This document shows positions 1-5,856 of a DNA stretch of 5,993 nucleotides, piece after piece. Source of the stretch: Calditrichaceae bacterium (GTDB lineage: Bacteria; Calditrichota; Calditrichia; Calditrichales; Calditrichaceae). A model generated the notes under the pieces. The model had not been told where the DNA came from. It saw only the letters and a program-made list of their open reading frames with translations, and did no database searches. The DNA is taken from NCBI GenBank assembly GCA_030592985.1, contig JAUVIB010000217.1:1-5993 (forward strand), written 5' to 3'. How positions within the stretch are numbered: the stretch's first letter is position 1; every line of letters starts with the position of its first letter. The position numbers were made by a program, and so were the translations under genes.

Positions 1-1
1 A

Positions 2-1165
2 ATGCGAATAGCTTATTTTGATTGTTATAGCGGAATTAGCGGAGACATGACACTTGGGGCATTTATTGATGCCGGTTTTGATAAAGAGTTGTTGTTGTCT
101 CTGCCGGAAATGTTACACTTGCCGCAGGTACGAATAGAAATAAATAAAGTGGTTAAAGAGGGCTTAAGCGCCACCAAGGTAGATGTTATTTTTCCCCATG
201 AACATGAGCATCGACATTTAAAGCAGATAGAAAATATTATAGATCAGAGCAGTTTGTCTGTAAAGACAAAAGAACTATCAAAAAAAATATTTAACCGGCT
301 GGCAGAGGCTGAGGCAAAAGTTCATAATGTGGAAAAGGAAAAGATTCATTTCCATGAAGTTGGCGCTTTGGATGCGATTATTGATATTACAGGCTCTGCT
401 TTGGCTTTTACAGAGATGGGTATTGATAAAGTCTATAATGGAACCGTTTCTGTGGGCGGCGGTCAGGTTAAAATGGCTCACGGTCTTTATCCTGTTCCCG
501 CTCCGGCAACCGCCTACATGCTTGAGGATATGGATATCCGTTTTGGCCCGGTAAAAAAAGAACTGGTTACACCAACGGGTGCTGCCATTTTATCGATATT
601 AAGGGAAAAAGATACTGTGCCGCCTCCATACCGTATAAAAAATATAGGCTATGGCGCCGGTTCTGCCGACCATGCCGGGATACCCAATGTGCTGCGTCTT
701 ATAATCGGGGAGGTGGATCCGCTGCATGAATCTGATCGGGTAATATTACTGGAATGTAATATTGATGATATGAATCCGCAGATTTTTCCCTATTTGATTG
801 AAAAAATAATTGCTGAAGGCGCTGTAGAAGCCTATGTTACACCGATTGTAATGAAAAAAGGCCGCTCTGCACATCTTTTCTCTATTTTAGTTCATTCTGA
901 AAAAGAGGATAAAATCAGGGATATTATATTTAAAGAGACGACTACTATCGGTATTCGGCGGCAAGAAATGCAAAGGTATAAACTTAAACGGAATCTGTTG
1001 CGGGTAAATACCAGGTTTGGTATGGTCGATATTAAGGAGGTTATTAAGGATAACGGGAAGGCATATCGTTATCCCGAATTTGAGGAGTGTAAAAAGATTG
1101 CCAAGGAACAGGATCTGCCGTTGATTGATGTACAAAAGGCGCTGGAAGCCGAGTTAAATAAATGA
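2..1165 (+). CDS. larC: LarC, nickel insertion protein for the nickel-pincer nucleotide cofactor
   Basis: LarC performs the last step of NPN cofactor synthesis: CTP-dependent insertion of nickel into pyridinium-3,5-bisthiocarboxylic acid mononucleotide, in the cytoplasm. The 387-residue product has the family N-terminus YFDCYSGISGDM (residues 5-16), a histidine-rich stretch HEHEHRH (66-72), the block HFHEVGALDAIIDITG (116-131), GGGQVKMAHGLYPVPAPAT (152-170) and ELVTPTGAA (187-195). A C-terminal domain opens at about residue 247 with ILLECNIDDMNPQ and contains VMKKGRSAHLFSIL. The length is normal for the family. In Lactiplantibacillus plantarum larC is split into two frames joined by programmed frameshifting; here it is one uninterrupted frame. 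The ATG is at bases 2-4, so its ribosome-binding site is off the window, and an earlier start cannot be excluded, though the N-terminus matches the usual family start. It ends in TGA. larE and larB follow downstream. Confidence 0.95.
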   Translation: MRIAYFDCYSGISGDMTLGAFIDAGFDKELLLSLPEMLHLPQVRIEINKVVKEGLSATKVDVIFPHEHEHRHLKQIENIIDQSSLSVKTKELSKKIFNRLAEAEAKVHNVEKEKIHFHEVGALDAIIDITGSALAFTEMGIDKVYNGTVSVGGGQVKMAHGLYPVPAPATAYMLEDMDIRFGPVKKELVTPTGAAILSILREKDTVPPPYRIKNIGYGAGSADHAGIPNVLRLIIGEVDPLHESDRVILLECNIDDMNPQIFPYLIEKIIAEGAVEAYVTPIVMKKGRSAHLFSILVHSEKEDKIRDIIFKETTTIGIRRQEMQRYKLKRNLLRVNTRFGMVDIKEVIKDNGKAYRYPEFEECKKIAKEQDLPLIDVQKALEAELNK

Positions 1166-1337
1166 TGGGAATCAGGTTCAGAATAAAAAATGACAAAATT
1201 TTGAGTATTGGCGCTTGGGATTTGTCTATATAATTTAGTTAAATAGATCAATTAGAAATTTATTATTAGCTTCGATGTGCCGGTACTAAACAATATGAGT
1301 ATTTTAACGCTGCATATTAAGAAAACGGGGGAATTTT
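1166..1337. other. Intergenic region between larC and larE
   Basis: This 172-base AT-rich gap separates larC from the proposed larE start. It contains a possible sigma70-like promoter (1208-1234) and the larE ribosome-binding site (1327-1331). It also contains two very short open frames, 23 codons at 1162-1233 and 16 codons at 1295-1345, neither with a convincing ribosome-binding site. I see no stem-loop followed by a T-run, so no intrinsic terminator for larC is supported. The gap suggests that larE-larB-gmhA may be transcribed partly independently of larC. Confidence 0.6.
1208..1234 (+). promoter_or_regulatory. Possible sigma70-like promoter upstream of larE
   Basis: A perfect TATAAT lies at 1229-1234. 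The best upstream partner is TTGGCG at 1208-1213, giving a 15-base spacer, which is shorter than the usual 17. An alternative TTGAGT at 1201-1206 would be 22 bases away, which is too far. In such AT-rich DNA a TATAAT by chance is not surprising, so this rests on position in the largest gap of the window and on the -10 match. If the organism is a Bacteroidota its promoter consensus would differ (TTTG and TAnnTTTG), and no good match to that was found here. Confidence 0.3.
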
Positions 1338-1340
1338 ATC
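1327..1340 (+). promoter_or_regulatory. larE ribosome-binding site and ATC start codon
   Basis: GGGGG at 1327-1331 pairs well with the 16S anti-Shine-Dalgarno sequence, using one G-U wobble. Six bases later comes ATC at 1338-1340, in frame with larE. This is where an ATG would be expected. No ATG, GTG or TTG occurs in this frame between the upstream stop (TAA, 1305-1307) and the ATP-binding loop of LarE (1452-1469). AUC or AUU initiation is rare but known in bacteria (infC uses AUU). The site therefore decides the start of larE, but a base error or true mutation from ATG is equally compatible. Confidence 0.5.
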
Positions 1341-2195
1341 AGTAGTTTAACAAAAAATATAACGGATGAAAGAGTAGAGCTTCGTCGAAAACTTGATGAA
1401 CTTGATATTTCGCTGAGGAAGTATTTAAAAGATGGAGTAATCATTGCCTTTTCCGGAGGTGTTGACAGTGCTTTTTTATTATGGAGCGCCAAAAAGGTTT
1501 TGGACGATAATAGCGGAAAATTACTGGCACTTACGGCGCACAGTCCAAGTTTACCACAAGTGGATTTCGATGATGCTGTCGCCCTTGCAAGGGATCTTGG
1601 TGTTGAGCATAAAATAATGGAGAGTCATGAATTTGATCTTCCGGAATATATCAGGAACGACCTTTTTCGTTGTTATCATTGTAAAAAAGAGTTATTTCGT
1701 CTGAGCGGTGAAATAGCCGAAATGGATCACTATAAATGGATTATCTATGGTTATAATGCTACGGATAAAGACGATTTTCGTCCGGGACATAAAGCAGCTT
1801 TAGAAAATGATATCCTGGCGCCGTTGGCACAAGTAAATCTGACAAAGAATGAAATCAGAGAAGTTTTGCAGGCAAACGGTTTGAATTTATCAGATAAACC
1901 GGCAAGCCCCTGTTTGAGTTCCAGGATAATGACCGGTATACCCATTACCGAAAAACGATTGCGTGATGTGGAATATATGGAGAATATCATTCGGGATTCG
2001 GGGATAAAAATATTTCGGGTTCGTTTGTGTCAGGAGGAAGGACAGGATTTTTTACGAATCGAAACGCAGCAGGATGATATGATTAAGATTGTAAAAATGA
2101 GGAACAAACTAGTCAAAGAGGGAGAAAAACGAGGGTATCGTTGGGTAACTCTTGATCTGGGCGGATATAAGATGGGTGGAGGCAATCGTGAATGA
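1338..2195 (+). CDS. larE: LarE, ATP-dependent sulfur transferase for nickel-pincer cofactor (three-cysteine type)
   Basis: LarE activates the carboxylates of pyridinium-3,5-biscarboxylic acid mononucleotide with ATP and converts them to thiocarboxylates. Counting from the ATC at 1338 the product has 285 residues, normal for the family. The PP-loop ATP-binding motif SGGVDS is at residues 39-44, RCYHCKKELF at 111-120, GYNATDKDDFRPG at 138-150, PASPCLSSR at 188-196, and the terminal signature GYRWVTLDLGGYKMGG near 266-281. Cysteines 112, 115 and 192 match the three ligands of [4Fe-4S]-type LarE; Cys192 occupies the place of the sacrificial cysteine (Cys176) of the L. plantarum enzyme. The first canonical start codon in frame is a TTG at 1500, but it would delete the PP-loop and cannot be the true start. 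The ATC behind a strong ribosome-binding site is preferred. The gene ends in TGA inside the start region of larB. The family call is firm; the 5' end is uncertain and the allele could be start-defective. Confidence 0.9.
   Translation: MSSLTKNITDERVELRRKLDELDISLRKYLKDGVIIAFSGGVDSAFLLWSAKKVLDDNSGKLLALTAHSPSLPQVDFDDAVALARDLGVEHKIMESHEFDLPEYIRNDLFRCYHCKKELFRLSGEIAEMDHYKWIIYGYNATDKDDFRPGHKAALENDILAPLAQVNLTKNEIREVLQANGLNLSDKPASPCLSSRIMTGIPITEKRLRDVEYMENIIRDSGIKIFRVRLCQEEGQDFLRIETQQDDMIKIVKMRNKLVKEGEKRGYRWVTLDLGGYKMGGGNRE
2178..2190 (+). promoter_or_regulatory. larB ribosome-binding site and GTG start inside the end of larE
   Basis: GGAGG at 2178-2182 is followed after five bases (caatc) by GTG at 2188-2190. 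This fixes the larB start within the last codons of larE, 8 bases before the end of the larE TGA (2193-2195). The arrangement is typical of translational coupling. It is preferred over a further-upstream start at 2152, which would add 12 residues with no family resemblance. Confidence 0.8.
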
Positions 2196-2976
2196 AAAGG
2201 AGCTGAAAAAACTTTTAAGCAACGTAGCAGATGGAAATTTGTCGACTAAGGATGCTTTAAATAATTTAAAAAGCGGACCTTTCAAATTGGATTCCGGTGA
2301 TTTTATTAATTTGGATCATCACCGTCGTTTACGACAAGGTTTAGCGGAAGTAGTCCTGGCAGAAACAAAAACAGTAGAGCAGGTTGAAGAAATTGCGGAC
2401 AGAATGAACAAGGAAACATTTCCCGCACTTTTTACCAGGGTTACGGATGAACAATTTATACTGTTAAAAAATAAATTTCCCCATGCCCGTTTTAACGAAG
2501 CGGGTCGCACACTATTGTTTAATGCGCCTGAAATCAAGAATAGCTCTTCCGATGAACCGTATGTGGCTATTTTATCGGCAGGAACAAGCGATTTCCGAAC
2601 AGTTGAAGAGATTGCCGAAGTATGTGTGGCCATGGATATTGCTCATGAAAAACGCAATGATATCGGAATCGCAGGCTTGCACCGCTTATTGAAACATGTG
2701 GATATGATTCAAAATGCTTCGGCGATTGTGGTTGTTGCCGGTATGGAAGGCGCGCTTCCTTCGGTTGTAGGTGGGATGGCCGGCGCTCCGGTTTTTGCCG
2801 TACCCACGAGTGTTGGTTATGGCGCCAGTTTCAAAGGAATCGCTGCCTTATTAGCGATGTTGAATTCCTGCGCACCCGGAATAACCGTCGCTAATATTGA
2901 TAATGGATTCTCAGCGGCTTATGCCGCATGCCAGGTGATTAGGCAAATTAAAAAATATACAAATAAGGAGAAATAA
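2188..2976 (+). CDS. larB: LarB, pyridinium-3,5-biscarboxylic acid mononucleotide synthase
   Basis: LarB starts NPN synthesis by carboxylating the pyridinium ring of nicotinic acid adenine dinucleotide and hydrolysing the phosphoanhydride to release AMP. The 262-residue product has the LarB N-terminal signature LDHHRRLRQGLAEVVLAETK (residues 42-61). The AIR-carboxylase (PurE)-like core carries SAGTSDFRTVEEIAEV (130-145), VVVAGMEGALPSVVGGMAG (181-199), PTSVGYGASFKGIAALL (206-222) and NSCAPGITVANIDNGF (226-241). Cys228 in NSCAPG corresponds by motif to the conserved cysteine (Cys221 in L. plantarum) that attacks the pyridinium ring. The length is slightly above the common 245-255. GTG is chosen as start because of GGAGG five bases upstream. 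It overlaps larE by 8 bases and sits one base ahead of gmhA, so all three are probably on one message. Confidence 0.95.
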   Translation: MNEKELKKLLSNVADGNLSTKDALNNLKSGPFKLDSGDFINLDHHRRLRQGLAEVVLAETKTVEQVEEIADRMNKETFPALFTRVTDEQFILLKNKFPHARFNEAGRTLLFNAPEIKNSSSDEPYVAILSAGTSDFRTVEEIAEVCVAMDIAHEKRNDIGIAGLHRLLKHVDMIQNASAIVVVAGMEGALPSVVGGMAGAPVFAVPTSVGYGASFKGIAALLAMLNSCAPGITVANIDNGFSAAYAACQVIRQIKKYTNKEK

Positions 2977-2980
2977 AGTG
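2965..2980 (+). promoter_or_regulatory. gmhA ribosome-binding site and GTG start
   Basis: AAGGAG at 2965-2970 overlaps the last codons of larB and is seven bases ahead of GTG at 2978-2980. An alternative ATG at 2987 would be 16 bases from this site, too far, so GTG is favoured. The larB stop TAA (2974-2976) lies between the site and the start, consistent with reinitiation or coupling. Confidence 0.7.
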
Positions 2981-3550
2981 GATATTATGAAAATTGTGCA
3001 ATTTGAAATGCAGTCGCATAAAGAGACCATCGAAAAGGTTATTAATGAATTACAACCGGTTATTGAAGAGGCTTGCAAACTTGCCGTTGATACATTGAAT
3101 AAGGGCAAAAAAATTATGTTTTGCGGAAATGGCGGCAGTGCGGCTGATGCTCAGCATTTGGCAGCGGAACTTTCCGGAAGATATAAAAAAGAGAGACGCG
3201 GACTTCCTGGTATTGCTTTAACAACAGATACATCCGTATTAACCGCCGTCGGTAACGATTATGCTTATGATCGTGTTTTTGATCGTCAGGTAGAAGCATT
3301 AGCCCAGGAAGGAGATTTGTTGATAGGAATTTCTTCGACGGGAAATAGCGCCAATGTGATTAATGCTTTTAATATGGCAAAAAAAATGGGCTGTAAAACA
3401 TTAGGTTTAAGCGGTAAAGGCGGCGGAAAGTTTAATGGACAGTGTGATTTGAACATTGTTGTGCCTGCAGATGTAACTGCCCGTGTACAAGAGATGCACA
3501 TTCTGGTGGGTCATACCATCTGTCAGGCGATAGATGATTTTGTTGAATAG
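2978..3550 (+). CDS. gmhA: GmhA, sedoheptulose-7-phosphate isomerase (SIS domain)
   Basis: GmhA converts D-sedoheptulose 7-phosphate to D-glycero-D-manno-heptose 7-phosphate, the first step towards ADP-heptose for the LPS inner core. The 190-residue product matches the family length (192 in E. coli). It contains the SIS-fold phosphate-sugar loop FCGNGGSAADAQHLAAELSG (residues 48-67), GLPGIALTTDTSVLTAVGND, and IGISSTGNSANV. His60, Glu64, Gln171 and His179 fall one position from E. coli His61, Glu65, Gln172 and His180, the metal-binding and catalytic set, so the enzyme should be active. The C-terminal block TARVQEMHILVGHTICQ is typical. Other SIS proteins such as DiaA lack this full active-site set, which favours GmhA. 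It follows larB after one base, an unusual partner for cofactor genes. No other heptose-pathway gene is in the window. Confidence 0.93.
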   Translation: MDIMKIVQFEMQSHKETIEKVINELQPVIEEACKLAVDTLNKGKKIMFCGNGGSAADAQHLAAELSGRYKKERRGLPGIALTTDTSVLTAVGNDYAYDRVFDRQVEALAQEGDLLIGISSTGNSANVINAFNMAKKMGCKTLGLSGKGGGKFNGQCDLNIVVPADVTARVQEMHILVGHTICQAIDDFVE

Positions 3551-3621
3551 ATTTATTAAGCAGAGATTATTTATAATACTATTGTAAAATTTGAGTATAA
3601 TGAATCATGGAGAAATTTTAA
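3551..3621 (+). promoter_or_regulatory. Gap with two TATAAT boxes, possible promoter for the downstream pair
   Basis: This 71-base AT-rich gap follows the gmhA stop. It contains two perfect TATAAT hexamers, at 3572-3577 and 3596-3601. Neither has a good TTGACA-like element 16-18 bases upstream; the nearest, TTGAAT at 3543-3548, is 23 bases from the first box. GGAG at 3609-3612 is the ribosome-binding site of the following gene. No terminator-like hairpin was found, so read-through from gmhA is also possible. Confidence 0.3.
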
Positions 3622-4734
3622 ATGCTATATCCCCAACTTGACCGTATGAAATTACATATTAAGCCGTTATCCGCACGTAAGAATAAGGTCGTTATAGAAC
3701 GGGATCATATTCCCGTTGATCAATTGCCGCAAAACACTTCAGAAATATTTCAAGCAGTAATTAATGATACAGTTGATCGTATTAAAAAAGCGCGTAAAAA
3801 CGGTTCTTCAGTAATGCTTACCTTTGGCGCCCATTCTATAAAAAACGGGACGGGCCCCATTTTGATCAAATTAATGGAAGAAGGCTGGGTGACGCATCTC
3901 GCTACCAATGGTGCAGGAATTATACATGACTGGGAATTTGCTTTTCAGGGAGAGAGCAGTGAAGATGTAAAAGCAAATGTTGACCGTGGTGAATTTGGCA
4001 CATGGGAAGAAACGGGAAAATATATTAATCTCGCTATTCTTATTGGCGCCTATGAAGGAAAAGGCTATGGCGAGTCTGTGGGCAGTATGGTGGAAAAAGA
4101 GGGCGTAAATATCCCATCTGAAGAGGAAGTAAAAGAAAGGGTGACGAATTATGAAAGCGGTGATTATGAGAAAGCAGCCGCGGCCTTAGATGTTTTGGAC
4201 AATATCAGAAAATTTGACTTAAAACCCGGTTGGATGCCCATCCCTTTTCCGTTTAAAAAATACTGTGTTCAGGCAGCCGCTTATCGTCTCGGAATTCCAT
4301 TCACCGGCCATCCAATGTTTGGCCATGATATTATTTATACCCATCCTATGAATCATGGTGCGGCCATCGGACGGACAGCTCAACGGGACTTTCTGACTTT
4401 TGCGCATTCCGTTAACAATCTCGATAATGGAGTCTATCTTTCGGTTGGCTCTGCAGTCATGTCTCCTATGATTTTTGAAAAATCACTATCGATGTCTCAG
4501 AATTTGCATATACAAAAAAATGAGCACATGGAAAATCATTATATGCTTATTGTTGATTTGGCAAAAAGTTCCTGGGATTGGCAGAAAAATGGTGAACCAC
4601 CTGCAACGGATCCGGCGTATTATTTGCGATATTTAAAAACATTTAATAGAATGGGTGGATATATGCAATATTTATCAGCCGATAATAGAGACTTTTTATT
4701 AGCACTTTATCAAAAATTAAGTGCCCATAATTAA
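3622..4734 (+). CDS. Conserved protein of unknown function, tentatively deoxyhypusine-synthase-like
   Basis: This 370-residue soluble protein has no signal peptide or membrane segment. I cannot assign a function. Conserved-looking blocks are VMLTFGAHSIKNGTGPILI (residues 64-82), THLATNGAGIIHDWEFAF (91-108), GEFGTWEETGKYINLA (123-138), a histidine-rich stretch HPMFGHDIIYTHPMNHGAA (230-248), GVYLSVGSAVMSPMIFEKSL (270-289) and a C-terminal YYLRYLKTFNRMGG with ADNRDFLLAL. The TNGAGIIHD block and the later SVGSAVM block resemble the nucleotide-binding layout of deoxyhypusine-synthase-like proteins, judged by eye only; true deoxyhypusine synthase would be unexpected beside these genes. His230, His235, His241 and His245 could bind a metal. 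The ATG is supported by GGAG at 3609-3612 with nine bases between. It sits 71 bases after gmhA and 21 bases before the symporter gene, so an operon with the symporter is likely. It may act on whatever that symporter imports, or on a sugar derivative. Confidence 0.75.
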   Translation: MLYPQLDRMKLHIKPLSARKNKVVIERDHIPVDQLPQNTSEIFQAVINDTVDRIKKARKNGSSVMLTFGAHSIKNGTGPILIKLMEEGWVTHLATNGAGIIHDWEFAFQGESSEDVKANVDRGEFGTWEETGKYINLAILIGAYEGKGYGESVGSMVEKEGVNIPSEEEVKERVTNYESGDYEKAAAALDVLDNIRKFDLKPGWMPIPFPFKKYCVQAAAYRLGIPFTGHPMFGHDIIYTHPMNHGAAIGRTAQRDFLTFAHSVNNLDNGVYLSVGSAVMSPMIFEKSLSMSQNLHIQKNEHMENHYMLIVDLAKSSWDWQKNGEPPATDPAYYLRYLKTFNRMGGYMQYLSADNRDFLLALYQKLSAHN

Positions 4735-4755
4735 ATAATATAGGAGATATAACTT

Positions 4756-5856
4756 ATGCTTGCTGGCATAGACTATTTTGTGGTAGTTGCCTATTTGGTA
4801 GGTATCCTACTTCTTGGATATTACTTTAGAAAATTTGTAAGTAGTTCTGATGATTATTTTCTTGGTGGACGTACATTGCCTTTCTGGGCAATTGGTATGT
4901 CAATCGTTGTTTCAGATATTGGGGCTCTTGACTTTGTTGGAATTTCCGGGCAGGCGTATAGGTATGGGCTTTCTCCTGCAAACTTTGACTGGATTGGCTC
5001 GGTACCCGCAATGCTGCTTGCCGCATTTATTTTTGTTCCATACTTTTGGAAGGCAAAGCTTTATACAATCCCCGAGTATCTTGGTCGTAGGTATAATGAT
5101 ACCGTTCGTACAATTGCATCTCTTACCTGGATAATCTTTTTTGCTCTCGATATGGGTGTTCTATTTTGGGCAAGTGGAATATTATTAGAAACTTTAATGG
5201 GATGGCCAATTTGGTTCTCCATTTTAGTAACTGCCGGTATCACCGGGCTATATACATACTTCGGTGGAATAACAGCTGTAGTTATGACTGATGTAGTACA
5301 AATGGTTATTATGTTTATTGGTGGAGCTACATTAGTATTTCTATCTTTCTATTATATTGGCGGATGGGAAGGACTTGTAACAAAAATTCATGCTATGGGA
5401 CCTGAATATCAAAACCATTTTAAGTTGATTCAACCAACAGATACCAATACGCCATTCCCCTGGACGGGCATTCTGTTTGGATTAACATTTGTAATGGCAA
5501 ATGCTTATATGATTGGTAACCAAACTATTGTTCAACGCTGCCTTACTGCAAAGAACGAATGGCATGCGAAAGCGAGTATGGTATTTGCCGGTTTCCTAAA
5601 AATGTTTATTCCATTGTTAGTTCTATTTCCAGGACTTGCTGCAATTGTGTTAATTCCCGATTTAGCAGATGGCGATCAGGCATTGCCAATGATGATTAAG
5701 AAAATTTTACCTCCAGGATTAATTGGGCTAATGTTTGCAGCTTTCTTTGCAGGGCTGATGTCGAGTATTGATTCAATGCTCAATTCAACAGCAACTTTGT
5801 TTACAAAAGATATCTATCAAAAATTTATTAAAAAAGAGGAGAGTGATAAGCATTAA
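4756..5856 (+). CDS. Sodium:solute symporter (SSS family), C-terminally truncated by in-frame stops
   Basis: SSS-family proteins couple sodium entry to uptake of sugars, amino acids, carboxylates or similar solutes across the inner membrane; the substrate here cannot be read from the sequence. The 366-residue frame has hydrophobic helices beginning at about residue 6. It includes the family block SDDYFLGGRTLPFWAIGMS (31-49), YTIPEYLGRRY (103-113), TYFGGITAVVMTDVVQM (167-183), GNQTIVQRCL (254-263) and GLMSSIDSMLNSTATLFTKD (333-352), which carries the serine pair of the usual sodium site. Family members usually have 11-14 helices and 480-600 residues. This frame stops at TAA (5854-5856) just after the sodium-site helix, with family-like sequence continuing beyond in the same frame. 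A product ending here would lack the later core helices and probably not transport. AGGAG at 4742-4746, nine bases before the ATG, supports the start. Confidence 0.85.
   Translation: MLAGIDYFVVVAYLVGILLLGYYFRKFVSSSDDYFLGGRTLPFWAIGMSIVVSDIGALDFVGISGQAYRYGLSPANFDWIGSVPAMLLAAFIFVPYFWKAKLYTIPEYLGRRYNDTVRTIASLTWIIFFALDMGVLFWASGILLETLMGWPIWFSILVTAGITGLYTYFGGITAVVMTDVVQMVIMFIGGATLVFLSFYYIGGWEGLVTKIHAMGPEYQNHFKLIQPTDTNTPFPWTGILFGLTFVMANAYMIGNQTIVQRCLTAKNEWHAKASMVFAGFLKMFIPLLVLFPGLAAIVLIPDLADGDQALPMMIKKILPPGLIGLMFAAFFAGLMSSIDSMLNSTATLFTKDIYQKFIKKEESDKH

Noticed and set aside
278..481. Minus-strand open frames lying opposite the genes, including this one and similar ones across the window
   Set aside because: They are antisense to strongly conserved genes, lack ribosome-binding sites and resemble no family, so they are by-products of the coding strand.
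2..1165. Programmed frameshift in larC as in L. plantarum
   Set aside because: The N- and C-terminal domains are in one continuous frame of normal length, so no frameshift is needed.
1162..1233. A 23-codon ORF overlapping the larC stop (ATGATG)
   Set aside because: There is no clear ribosome-binding site, no recognisable product, and it ends inside the possible promoter; chance is the simplest explanation.
2152..2187. Longer larB beginning at 2152 inside larE
   Set aside because: The extra 12 residues have no family character, and GGAGG sits at the right distance from GTG 2188.
1500..2195. larE starting at the in-frame TTG at 1500
   Set aside because: This would remove the SGGVDS ATP-binding loop (1452-1469), which is in frame just upstream and essential to the family.
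3551..3621. Intrinsic terminator after gmhA
   Set aside because: No GC-rich stem followed by a T-run could be found; the gap is AT-rich without clear dyad symmetry.
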